Assembly: GCA_013339765.2 (NCBI GenBank)
Contig: CM023453.1
Location: forward strand, 35,870,526 to 35,934,525
Reading direction: 5' to 3'
Length of the DNA stretch: 64,000 bases
Origin: Haemaphysalis longicornis
Taxonomy: Eukaryota; Arthropoda; Arachnida; Ixodida; Ixodidae
Shown: positions 44,651-55,030 of the stretch, piece after piece
Position numbering within the stretch: the stretch's first letter is position 1
Layout of the letters: each line of letters begins with the position of its first letter
Position numbers and translations under genes: made by a program
Notes under the pieces: model-generated
What the model was told of the DNA's origin: nothing
Databases searched by the model: none
The model's input: the letters and a program-made list of their open reading frames with translations, nothing else

Positions 44651-45647
44651 CTTCCAATATCATCATCATCATCACCAGCCTATCTACGCCCACTGCAGGG
44701 CAAAGGCCTCTCCCTTATTCCACAATTACCTCGATCCTGTGCCAACTGTGACCAATTTATCCCCGCAAACTTCTTGATCTCATCTGCCCATCTAACTTTC
44801 TTCCGCCCCCTGCAACGCTTGCCTTCTCTAGGGATCCACTCCCTAGCGGTTATCTTGCCCAGCGGTTATCTTGCCTTCGCATTACATGCCCTGCCCACGT
44901 CCATTTCTTCTTCTTAATTTCTACTAATATGTCTTTAACACCAGTTTGCTCCCTGACCCACTCCTCTCTCTTCTTGTACCTTAATGTTACACCTATCATT
45001 TTCCGCTTCATTGCCCGCTGAGTCGTTTTCAATTTAAGTTGAACCCTCTTAGTGAGCCTCCAAGTTTCTGCCCCGTACGTAAGATGCAGCTGTCACACAC
45101 TTTCTTCTTCATCGACAATGGTAGGCTGCTATTCATTATCTGAGAATGCCTGCCATATGCACCCCATCCCATTCTGATCCTTCTAATCATCTCTGCCTCA
45201 TGGTTGGAATCTGTGGTCACTACTTTGCCTAAGTAGATATATTCCACTGCCTCGCCTACCTATCTCAAACCGCTGTGCTGTCCCGAGGTTAATGATCATT
45301 ACTTTAGTTTTCTGCATATTAATTTTCAGGCCCACGGTTCTACTCTGTTCGCCCCGTGCGGAAAGCATGCTTTGCAATTCGTCCCCCGAGTTACTTAGCA
45401 AGGCAACGTCATCAGCAAATCTGAGGTTACTGAGGTATTCTCCATTAACCCTTACTCCCACCTGTTCCCAATCCAATGTTCTGAATACTTCTTGTAAACA
45501 TGTTGTGAATAACATTGGAGAGATTGTGTCTCCTTGTCTGACACCCTTACAAATAGGTATTTTACTGCTCTCCTTATGGAGGATGATGGTAGCTGTAGAC
45601 CTATTGTAGATATCCTCTAGTATTCTTACATAATGCTCATCTTCCAA
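44651..45647 (-). mobile_element. 5'-truncated LINE inserted in gypsy, 7-bp TSD
   Basis: CTTCCAA occurs at 44,651-44,657 and 45,641-45,647. Between them, minus-strand RT reads EDIYNRSTATIIL, GVRQGDTISPMLF and RFADDVALLS (FADD codons at 45,408-45,419). The C-terminus reads KWTWAGHVMRRQDNRWAR near 44,890-44,853. The 3' end is a TCATCATCATC tract at 44,659-44,670. It interrupts gypsy between RNase H and integrase, so it is younger than gypsy. Confidence 0.85.
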
Positions 45648-46029
45648 CAGCTGAGATGCAAGTGAAGAATCTGCCGGATATCTTTATGCTCCAAGGATGC
45701 TACCCCAGGGTTTAGTCAGCGCAAGCTATTGCAGCCGCTACGAACGAAGACCCGTCCGTGACTCAAGTCTCCTCCGAAGAGCTATAGACAGGCAGGGGAG
45801 TTCCCCAGGAAGCGCCGTTGGAGGCGTACGCCACTCGTCTTCATGAAATGAGTGTTCATTCTTCATTCGGCTAGGAAGCATGGTGGCTGTGCCCGCGTCC
45901 ATGCAGGCCGACGTGCTATACGACTGCTGCAGGGAATTGTTACTATCGGGAAGGCGTCCCCGAACCGGGCTCCGTCGCCTCCGTCATGCGTGGTAGCGTG
46001 GAGGTCAAGCAGCCAGCACAAGTTGCTTC

Positions 46030-46612
46030 CTTGGTGATGACAAGAAGCCGGAGGCAAACTTAACTGGTTTACTGCATGGCGAGAGGTGGACTGCGACGAT
46101 ACAGAAACAACTTTACAGGTTAAATTACAGCAGGGTCGAGCAGAGTGACTGCAGGATCTGATGCTGTAAAAAATGTATGTATCTTCCGAGAGTGGGTTTT
46201 ATACACAGAAGCCGTGACGGCTGCGGGGCCTTCCCAGTGCTTCTGTGCACACGGACCGAAAAGAGTAGACACAAACTATTTCCCGAGTTTGTGTGCACCG
46301 GCGGTAGCAGTGCTCGTTGACTCACAGGGGGGAGAGGAGATCTCGGCTGCGGCTTAAACTTCGCCGGTTCACGTCTCAACACGAAGATTGTTTCGTGTTT
46401 TGCAGCCGCAGAGGTTGAGTTACCGAAAGGGACGCACCCACGCCCCGGCCGTTCTACGGCAAATTGTAACCTGTCCGAAGCAGGCAAGCTTTCTGACCCC
46501 ACTGACGAGGAAGGCAGGCTTTCTTACACAACACCCGAGCTCTATGCCAAACTTGCAGCACGCGCGTGCAGTGTAGCGGCACGCTGAATCGTAACAGCAT
46601 CCAGGAGTTGCA
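46030..46612. mobile_element. Probable insertion in gypsy, class unknown
   Basis: The gypsy protein is readable up to about 46,000 and again from 46,617. The roughly 0.58 kb between shows no pol similarity. No inverted ends or TSD were identified, so loss of similarity by decay is an alternative. Confidence 0.35.
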
Positions 46613-47261
46613 GAAATGAAAGTGGTGGCCCGTAGCCATGTCTTGTGGCCAGCCATGGACGACAACGTCATGACAGCAATACAAGCATGCGGCGCCTGCC
46701 AAGAGAATTGGTGATCACCGAGACGGGCAACGGTCAAGCCATGGCCGTTCCCGGAAGGGCCATGGTCCCGGGATTCATGCAGACTATGCCGGAACACCGA
46801 GGAATGCTTACTTATTCATAGCAGTCGAGGAATACTCGAAGTGGATAGAAGGGTTCCTCGTATCGAGCTCGTCGGCTGCAGTCCTGGTCGGCTGCAGGCA
46901 CCATTGACTACATTGCGAGAAAATGCTTGCTGCGCATGCGCTCCCTGATTTCGTCGTATTCTACAATCGCCCAGCGTTCGTGAGAGAAGAATACAATATC
47001 TTCTTGCGTAGAATCGGTATCCGGCAAATTCTTGTACCACCGTACCACCCAGTCTCTCATCGAGCAGCGGAGCGTGCGGTACAGCCTATAAGCAGAACCT
47101 AAATAAAGTCGAGTCGGGAAGATGGTTTGCACGTGCATATAGCCAGAATTTTGCGTTCATACCTGACGTCTCATCATGAAGTAACCAGTTGCAGCCGATT
47201 TCGGCGAACATTGGGCTTTGTGGATTTCGGCATTGGGGAACGTTGGGGATTTCGGCGATTA

Positions 47262-47352
47262 TCCCCAGGCGGTCAAAACTAATCCAGAGCCCTCCTCTAC
47301 GGCGCGCCTCATCGCCTGTGTCAGCCTGTGTACCGTCGGGCCGTCAAACCTC
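47262..47352 (+). mobile_element. Ruka-like SINE fragment, plus orientation
   Basis: CCAGGCGGTCAAAACTAATC, GGAGCCCTC-like and GGCGCGCCTCATCGCC are the reverse complement of the body of the other Ruka-like copies. It is about 90 bp and ends near GTCAAACC. Confidence 0.6.
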
Positions 47353-47651
47353 ATAATAAGTGTGTATAAATAATGATCAATTGTCTTTTATATTGATATG
47401 TTACGGGTATGTTGATTATGTATGTTATGATATACGATGTGTCAAATATTTTGTTGTGATGGGTTAAACGTTTGATATGTTCATTTCCCTGCCTTTTACT
47501 AACCATTGTGTTAGTTTTTGCCGCTGTAAAGATAGCGTATTTAGTATTGCACCCACTGACTAGCCAATTGGCTATGGGTCCAAACACTGTCTTGAATATT
47601 TTTGTAACCGTATTACATGAATAAACTGAACTGAACTGAACTGAACTGAAC
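47353..47651 (+). mobile_element. LINE-like 3' end with (CTGAA)n tail
   Basis: AT-rich sequence ending TTACATGAATAAACTGAACTGAA, with the pentamer repeated to 47,651. A polyadenylation-like AATAAA followed by a short tandem tail is typical of CR1/L2-type LINE ends. No coding part was recognised. Confidence 0.45.
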
Positions 47652-48004
47652 CGGTTGCAGCCCCGCCGAGCTTCTCATGGGTCGGAAGTTGAAAGCAGTG
47701 TTGGATTCATTGCGTGCCAATTTACGGACTATAGTAGTGTCTCAACAGATCACTCTCTCTGGGTTAACAGAGGATCGGCAGGAGCCGTAGCCGCTCCCCT
47801 AGGAACGACTGTTGTTGCTTGCGATTTTCGTCCAGGTACAGCCTGGGTGCCCACAACGGTGGGAGCAGACAAAGGTTTTTCGGCGGTGCTCAGAGTACCA
47901 GTCAACCGCCAGTGGATAGCCTGAGCTGTCGGTACATTCGGGGCTTCCAGGCAAACTGTCCGGATGTTCCAAGCACGGAGTGGGCCATGCGGTTGGTTGT
48001 TCTG

Positions 48005-49136
48005 GAGCGTTCTGGAGAAGCCCACCCGCGGAGATTTCTAAGAGTGCTGATAGGGCTATTATGCGAAGGGCGTACAATGTTCGTCCACTGCCAAAAAATT
48101 TAAATGCAGAGTTCAGACTTGAATCAAATTGGTGGCATGTTATCTTGGATATGCTGGCAAATGTTTAAACAAGGGTTAACAACAGCGAAGAGGGATATGG
48201 CGCTAAGAAGACGTGGTCGTCGAGAGGAAAAAACGACTATTACAGGCACAAACCACTGTTTCCGTCGCCGGTGTATGCTGTTTGTTTCTCTCGTCTTCCA
48301 CAACTGCTAGCCCCGTCTTCTTTTTCGCCTCAGTCATGAGCCCACTAGCTCAGCAACCACTTTTGGATTAACCACGGTTTCTAGAGAAAAATACCAGCAA
48401 GAGCAACTGGAGGACTTGTGTGCATGTTCTATGGAGCAGGCTGATTGTAGTTGGCACTGCTTGCTAGAGAGTGGACGAGGCTGGTCACGGTAGCAGCTTC
48501 GCTGGGGACTGGGTAGACTATGAAATATTATACAGGCGAGACGAGACGCCATATCTGCTTTTGCTGGCAAATAAAGGCAGGTAACTGTACTTTGAAGCAA
48601 TGCTAAAACAAGCTCGACAGACGCGTCCTCATTCAAAACGCGGTCCTTTCGCCAACGCAGGTCACGCCCTCAACCGCCAATGGCAACCACCACCGTTGCC
48701 AGCATCCCGGGTGTCCCTATGTGAGCAACCTCAAGGGCAACGTCCGCAGACATTACGAGAAGCTGTACGCATCCCTGAAGAACCCTAAGGGGTGTTGTGG
48801 GAAGCTGTTGAGCACGAAATTCGACTGTGTTCTGCACCGGAAGCAGGTCCATCCCGGGGGAGAATTCCTTTGGCGCTTGTGCGACAAGGTGGCCAAGAGA
48901 CGGTCGCTACGGAACAGGCAGGATGACTTCACGGAGTTTGAATGTCTGCCTAGTAAGTCAGGTCATCTAACAACGTGCTTGTCTCAAAATGCGATAATTT
49001 TGAGATAGATAATTGAGGGACAGGCAGGCGAGGAGGAAATGGGGGTAATGTCTTACGTACTACGCGGAGTAACGACCAGCAGGCAGTATTGTCATTTCGT
49101 CCATGTATCTTTCTTCACGGATGCTAACCATTTAAG
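48005..49136 (+). repeat. Direct segmental duplication, copy 2
   Basis: Counterpart of 9,328-10,458, 38.7 kb away in the same orientation. It is followed within 4 bp by the TA-flanked foldback MITE at 49,140. The right limit is where similarity ends, at about AACCATTTAA. Confidence 0.8.
48673..49008 (+). pseudogene. C2H2 zinc-finger exon relic (copy 2)
   Basis: The frame reads CQHPGCPYVSNLKGNVRRHYEKLY, then CCGKLLSTKFDCVLHRKQVH and a partial third unit WRLCDKVAKRRSLRNR. Finger 1 has lost its last His (Y), and finger 3 has lost its first Cys (W). The GT of copy 1 at the possible splice site is GC here, and the frame runs on to a stop at 49,006-49,008. It lacks the TGA of copy 1, so the two copies decayed differently. 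Confidence 0.6.
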
Positions 49137-49139
49137 TAA

Positions 49140-49711
49140 TACAGGGTGTTGCGACGATAATTGGAACACTTTAAAATTTTTTCCTGAGCTAACCGCCGCT
49201 CTGTTCGCGCTCAAACTTGCCACGAAGGTCGCAATTCGTGGTCTATTTTGTTTGATACCGGGAGCAACGATGGTACTTACCTGTGTATTCTAAAAACAAA
49301 TAAAAACGATTTTCGCCTATGGGAAAATGGAGGCTGATTTGGACGTGCGAGCCAGCGCAAGTTGATGTTGGAACGACGGAACCACCTGCAGAGTGAAACA
49401 CATGTTTGGGATTCACGTACGGAGCCATATGGTGCAGCAGATGATCAGAAAATGCACCTAGAAATGAGCTAACAGACGATCAGAAAATCCGGTTTTTGGG
49501 CTCGCACGTCCAAATCGCAGCCATTTTCCCATACGGGAACATCGTTTTTATATATTTTCTGGATAAACAGGTAAGTACCGTCGTTGTTCCCGGTGTTAAA
49601 CACAAATAGACCACAAAATGCGACCTTCGTGTGAAGTTCGAGCGCGAAGAGGGCGGTGGTTCGCTCAGGAAAATTTTTAAAGTGTTCCAATTACCGTCGC
49701 AATACACTGTA
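49140..49711. mobile_element. Foldback mariner-type MITE
   Basis: The element (49,142-49,709) is flanked by TA. Its ends read CAGGGTGTTGCGACG and, reversed, CAGTGTATTGCGACG. The inverted ends are about 215-225 bp long and cover most of the element, leaving about 130 bp of loop. Shared blocks include AATTGGAACACTTTAAAA, GGTACTTACCTGT and TGGGAAAATGG. The long arms, CAGT-type ends and TA target indicate a Tc1/mariner-related foldback element. Confidence 0.85.
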
Positions 49712-50111
49712 TATGATGTCGTAAATTTTTACGGCTTAAGTTTCAAGCAAAACAACAAGTAAATAAACCTGTATGGAAATATACCGCTATTCAATTGGTC
49801 AGGTTGGAACAGAATTCCGAAATTCTTGGGGGAAAGAAGAGGATTCCGTACGATCTTTCCGTGCAGGTCCAGGTTATGCGCATCAGTGTGCCAAATTCTG
49901 CACATCATTTGCATATAGGGGCAAACGCAGTAGGAGTCACTGTGTGCAATCGGGCCCTACATGGAAAAGGGTTAGCCTGGATTTGTCGGAGGGCTATCTC
50001 CTCGTACTGAGAAAAAGTACGCGCCGCAGGCCTTATTTACCCCACCTTTCTCGGGAATTTACGCAGGCACGAGCTGGTGCACACGGTGCAGCGGCCGCCT
50101 AGCTGTAGGCT

Positions 50112-50261
50112 CTACAACGCCAGATTCCAAAGCGCCAGCCCGAGCGGCACGAGTAGCGCCACGTTAAGGAACAGGCGGACGTCGAGACCCCACTGGGCCT
50201 CCAGAGAGAAGACGCAGAGGCGGCCCGGATCGTCTTCGCAATCTGGAACCGATGAGTGGTA
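50112..50261 (-). other. Possible exon fragment with hydrophobic C-terminus
   Basis: A minus-strand open frame of 49 codons reads DCEDDPGRLCVFSLEAQWGL and ends in a hydrophobic stretch (VRLFLNVALLVPLGLALW) shortly before a stop. The composition looks protein-like and could be the last exon of a membrane protein, but no family is recognised and chance is possible. Confidence 0.2.
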
Positions 50262-50756
50262 CTAACGGGAAGCCGTGGCTGCGGAGCATGCGTTGATGAG
50301 CCCGACAGGGTGATATGACGGCTCGGGTGAATGGCCGTTCTCTGATCACTTTTCTCAGTATTCTAGTCCTTAAATCTCATCGCGGGGACTGAATTTACTC
50401 AGCTCGATATGCTGCGTAAGTGAGACTTTGTGCCTCGTGAAGCCCCCGGTGGGAATAAAGGGGTCTGGGCAAGTGGTTCTTGTAATAAAGACGATACCGT
50501 CTGCGCAAATCTGCCAGTTTTTCACTACCGTGCGGTGTGCCGCCCTGCCCTCCCATGTGGTGCACTTGTGGGGCTACACGCAGCAACACTTCAAGTGCGC
50601 AGCACTTTGGCGGCCGCTACTGCGTTTTGACGGCGGCGACGGCGTTACAACCGAGCGAGCGAAGACAAAGAACGCGGCAGAGGAAAGTGGAAGGGAAAGG
50701 GCGGGACGCGCTGCTATAGCGTTACCTCTCACCGCCTCCCGGTCACACTTTCACCA
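50262..50756. other. No recognisable gene
   Basis: GC-rich overlapping ORFs without known motifs, up to the hAT-like MITE. Confidence 0.4.
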
Positions 50757-51162
50757 TGCGTCGCTAGAGTTCCTGTATATAGCTCCCGCAGGGAGCTAAG
50801 AGTTGCGCGACCGACCGCCATCTTTGTTATCCGGATTGCTGCGGGAAAGCCGCCCGTCGCGAGTGAAGGAGCCTCGCCGCCACGCTTCCGACGGCGGCCG
50901 ACGCGCGGTGGGGGCGCTTCGGTCGGCGATGCCTTACGGAGGCTACGCTGGATTCCTGCGATGTCGCTCCTGGGCGGGGCGCGGTGCCGCTATAGTGCCT
51001 AGAATATGTGCCGCCCACATCGGCGGCTGCGGCGCAGCCGTAGTGGGGGCTTCTCTGCGCGGCATGGATAACCGGAGTGTCGCAATCACGGCGGCGCGTG
51101 GAAAAGGGTCGCGCAACTCCTAGCTCCCTGCGGGAGCTATATACAGGAACTCTATGCGTCGC
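50757..51162. mobile_element. 390-bp hAT-like MITE with 8-bp TSD
   Basis: TGCGTCGC at 50,757-50,764 and 51,155-51,162 bounds the element. Its two ends (50,765 onward and 51,154 backward) are inverted over 48 bp with one mismatch, starting TAGAGTTCCTGTATAT and containing an internal GCTCCCGCAGGGAGC palindrome. The interior is GC-rich with no transposase. The 8-bp TSD and YARNG-type ends fit hAT. It shares its ends with the 49-bp hairpin at 5,487. Confidence 0.9.
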
Positions 51163-51841
51163 CGCCGAAGAGCGCCCTCCCTCTCACACTTTCGCCAGGA
51201 GCACCTCCGCCTTTCGTGGCTCATCCAACCACGTGGCATTTGCGCGGGAGGTTCAAACACGATTTGGAACATGCTTAGTGGCGGCGACGCGCTGCGAGAT
51301 GACGGCAGAGTAGAGCGCGCCACCGTGCGTTTGCTGATCACGCCATCACTTCCTGACACCCTGCAGATATGCGCCGTGACTGAGCGGACTGCAGTTGGCG
51401 CGGCGCACAAATTTCCCATTAGGGAGTGTAGTAACCGTCAGTGTTTTTTCCCTCATCTTTAAGCCAGCTAAGACCTACAGCAAAGACAAATGAATAGTTA
51501 GGCGGGTTTCCTGATCAGCCGTAAAAAAACAGGGTATAGACACCTTTGTATACCAGCGATTGGCGGCGTAAGGTGGCGGAACCTATACATCTGGCCGTGC
51601 GCGATCATTGCGCTCCACATTCAACTTAAACTATTTTACAGCAAAGGTGTTTACGGCTAGGGTTGCGTGCATTTTTGTTCAGGGCCATCAAATACGACTT
51701 GTGGCAAAGCCAACTTTAACGCGATTGCTCACATTCTCAAGCCTCGTTTCATGGGTACTTTCTGCAAAACAATCTATGACTAGATTTATTATAGATTAAA
51801 TTGCAATTAGAAAAAGATTTTCTTTTAGATGTAGATTATAT
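51163..51841. other. No recognisable gene
   Basis: GC-rich to mixed sequence with short ORFs; no motif recognised. Confidence 0.4.
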
Positions 51842-52147
51842 TGTCACGTAGCCAAGGACGAAGCAGTTGTTTGGAAAAGAAACAAGTTTATTGGAGCGAA
51901 CTTGTGCTCCCCTAACAACTGAAAAGAATACAGAGGCGGCGAAGCAGTGGTCAACAAAGTGACGTTACGTGCGTCGGCGAGCGTCGCAGAATCGAATGCC
52001 CCGGCGTCCGCACTGCAGGCTTTTTATCTTTTGGCGCGCGTGGTTCTCGAAACGTCGATTCGCATCGAGAACATAGTAGATCCAAGAAGATTATTCTGGG
52101 CTGTTCACGTTAGATCGGAATGCTCTCCCTATCACAACAGATAACAC
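51842..52147 (-). mobile_element. Candidate LTR, minus strand
   Basis: On the minus strand it would start TGTGTTATC near 52,147, contain CCAATAAA near 51,890, and end CTACGTGACA at 51,842 (TG...CA). The composition resembles gypsy LTRs, but no partner LTR, primer site or TSD was found. Confidence 0.3.
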
Positions 52148-53792
52148 ATGCGGCACAGAAAGAAAGAATGGAACACGCGCTTCCCTTGGCGCAGAGATAA
52201 CACAGACCGGCGCAGCCGGCGGTAAAGGCAAAACACAAATAAACAAACCCAATGTATCGTTCGCGGCAATATATTATAAGATAAATCTATCATTACTGCG
52301 AGTTTTCGTTGCTTGCTATAATTGGTTACTTCTCGTGAAGTTGTAAACATTAGAGAATTCATGTCTGCTGTCATTAAATGGGCATTTCCGGGAGGAGTAT
52401 GGGAAGATGACCGCGGGGGACATTTTTTTAACCCGACAAACACAAGAAAAGCGGCGGGTTTTTGCTAAATGGGGAACTTGCGGCTTTCGCCTTAACAACG
52501 CCAACTGGTTCATGGATATCATTATCAAATGTTCTTCGGTGTATATTTTATAGACCAGTGGCAGGCAGCGATGATTGCGGTGTTGTGACAGATCTTGCAG
52601 TTGGACGCGACTCTCAAGCGATGTGGCTCTGGGGTTGTGCCTGTTTACGGAATGTATGAAGCGAACTGCATGATTTTTAAGGGATTCAATACTAGATATG
52701 ATGCAGGCGCGTTCGGTATCTCATATTGCTGAGATATTTTCTACTGAGGAAAGTGTTATTCCTGTAACAAAAAAGTGTGCGTATGTAAGGAGGAGTCCGC
52801 TCAAGAATATGCTCGGGAAAAAGAAAACGTGGTTCGTGTAGGCTGGGGTGAGCTAGGGGGAACACGCCTTTGGAGAAATTTGCTGAGTGATGCGTTGCCA
52901 CTGTCACATTCGTGTCTCCGATTCTTGCGAGTTCCCTGATTTTCGCACTTTTGTCTCTGGTGTGCACTGCTACCAGCACATCACGATTTTGGAGTTTCCT
53001 GGCGTTGTAGTTCTTCCCCACTAGCTGATGGAGTGCCTTAGTGGTTGCAAAGGGAGACTGTCTGCATTGGCTTCTCGGCTTCTTGAACGCAAAGAATCAT
53101 GAGAAGTTGTCACTGGTTTTTTTGTTTTGTTTTGTTTTTTGCGGGATGTACAGAGCAGTCACTTCGGTCCTGGCCCTTTTCAGGTACCGATCAGGAGGTG
53201 TTTTGCTTTTAGCCATGTGGCTAGCTGGTTTTCCGGTAGCCAGGCAGGTCGCCCACCACGCAGCCCAACTAGAGAAGCGTGCTGGTATTCACGCTAGCCA
53301 TACGTAGCCAATATAACTTTATGAAAAGTGGTCTAGGTAGGCCACTTTGCACAAAGTTAACCCTTGACGCCTGAGGGTAAACGAGAAAAAAACAGGAAAA
53401 GAGTAGTGACAGGACAGTCATGGAGAGATGAAAGGACAGAAAAAGAGAGAGAGTGGGAGAGATATGAAAAGGCGACTGGCTGCTTTCCCCCGGGCGGGTC
53501 AATCCTGGGGTACCGTCTGCAGGAAGCAAGGTCCAAAGTGGCCTGTTGCCGCCACCAGGGGGCCGTAAAGGTCCCAAACAACCCTGGCTTTGGCTCAGCC
53601 ACCAGGGTTCCCTTTTCCTTGAACACGGCTAAGCCACGCACAGCCGGGGCATGGGTGGGACCAACCCACATGGGCTCGAGGTCCGCGGTGTCGCCACTAC
53701 CGTCACCTTGAATAGACAAGGTGCCCCTGCGGGGTTTTTCAGAAAAGAAAAGAACTGCGCTTTCAGCACCACCAGTGCTTCGTGCTATATCT
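52148..53792. other. No recognisable gene
   Basis: ORFs at 53,269-53,797 overlap on both strands and carry no family motif. A GAGAGA-rich stretch occurs near 53,440-53,465. It might include a LINE 5' UTR, but nothing diagnostic was seen. Confidence 0.4.
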
Positions 53793-53954
53793 ACCATAAC
53801 TATGTTTGATGATTGTAGGGTTTAACGCGCCGACGGCTTCGGATTAATTTTGACCACCTGGGGATCTTTACCTTGCGCTGAAATCTCGTACACACGGGCG
53901 TTTTTTCTTTTCGCCTTCATCAGAAAAGCGGCCGCCGCGGCACCATGACTATGT
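53793..53954 (-). mobile_element. Truncated Ruka-like SINE with 13-bp TSD
   Basis: ACCATAACTATGT (53,793-53,805) and ACCATGACTATGT (53,942-53,954) form a TSD with one mismatch around 136 bp of SINE body. The tRNA head is missing and about 50 bp are deleted between GCCGACG and GGATTAATTTTGACC. A 5'-truncated copy with a TSD shows that the copy inserted in shortened form. Confidence 0.85.
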
Positions 53955-54689
53955 CGCACTGAAAACAGAAACGTGACCACTTTACACGCCCACAAAACCC
54001 GACGATTACACCAGTCACCACGGGACACGCTACCTTCGTGACCTTCGCTACCTTCCTAGCTTCGGCCCGAGGCCATCCGGACTGCTCTGAGTTGTGGCTC
54101 CGAAAGTGGAGAAGAGCAGAACAGTCTCTCATAGTGCCATAGCCATAATTATTGCGTCTTTTAAGTGTATTCATATTGGACTTGATATTACAGTCAGCTG
54201 TATTATGTTTTTAGCTTATGGCAGGACCATATCATCTGTTTTGGTTTTGTACGTATTGGAACGTTGAAGCAACGAACGAGAGCAAAAAACCTTCAAGTTT
54301 CGTCATTACGCGTATTGTTTTAAAATAACCACAAAAGATTTTCCCAAAAGATTAATTTTCCCATGGAAACAGGCTTCTCAAAAAAGCGTAGCTGCAAGGA
54401 GTAGGCACACCTAAGGGTATAGGCCCTAAATGTGCTTACTCCTGTAGGGTATTTTTTAGGGTTCTTGTTTCGTTTTTATTGCTACCTCGTTTCGCTTCCC
54501 TCAGTGTTCACATGCAAGGCTTTCATTCCGTTTCTTGCTTTCTCGCATTATTTCTGACGTTGAGCGCCGTCTCTCTGGCCAGTCCCCTTGAGTGGGTATG
54601 AGCCATTTAAGTGCTACTACCAGTTAGTTGTCGTCAAGGAAGAGGAGGATGAGACAGGACCCGCCTACGCAGATAGTATGTTAAGCCCC
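53955..54689. other. No recognisable gene; possible LINE 3' tail near 54,570
   Basis: CTGGCCAGTCCCCTTGAGTG-like sequence at 54,577-54,595 resembles the LINE 3' end at 58.80 kb (TTGGCCAATCCCCCACGTGG). No coding part precedes it. Confidence 0.4.
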
Positions 54690-55030
54690 ACCCAAACTGG
54701 CTTCAGACCTGGGAATTCTATTCGGAAAGCTCATGCTGACAGTGAGAGTTAGCCCGTAGACTAAAACACGCAGGCGCACTTATTTCACTGGATATAACAA
54801 AGGCCTACGACAGCGTGGAGTATACTACCTTAAGTCACGTCTAGAGTGTAGCGAAATTCTAGCATACAGTCAGTCCTCGATTGGGGATTTTTTAACTCGA
54901 AGGACATTCTTTGTTCCGAAAGACTGACTGGATGGCGGTGCTCTTATCCAGCCTCCGAATTAATACTGCGGGGTGGAAGCACCTGTCCTATATTTAGAAT
55001 TAACATGTATATGGAGGATTACGTTGACCG
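54690..55030 (+). pseudogene. LINE reverse transcriptase fragment
   Basis: Readable pieces are LSPTQTGFRPGNSIRKAH, then ALISLDITKAYDSVEYTTL (box A with catalytic D, about 54,776-54,832). Both belong to the N-terminal half of an RT. The frame then breaks and is lost by about 55,030. Confidence 0.6.

Larger units (their letters stand above)
44093..47110 (+). mobile_element. Decayed Ty3/gypsy pol
   Basis: The RT end reads DVKTLHSSMELIDFYREFIP. RNase H includes SERNYSKLDKEALAGLFAVTRF (44,379 onward) and TYHKPLLGPLAANKLIPES, where the usual D before HKPL is replaced. After the LINE insertion the spacer continues as GSMVAVPASMQADVLYD near 45,878. The integrase zinc region (HVLWPAMDD, ACGACQE) starts near 46,640 and the core shows HADYAG (catalytic D) and AAERAVQ (catalytic E). 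The middle catalytic D is lost in VVFYNRPAF. The whole is frameshifted and dead. Confidence 0.8.
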
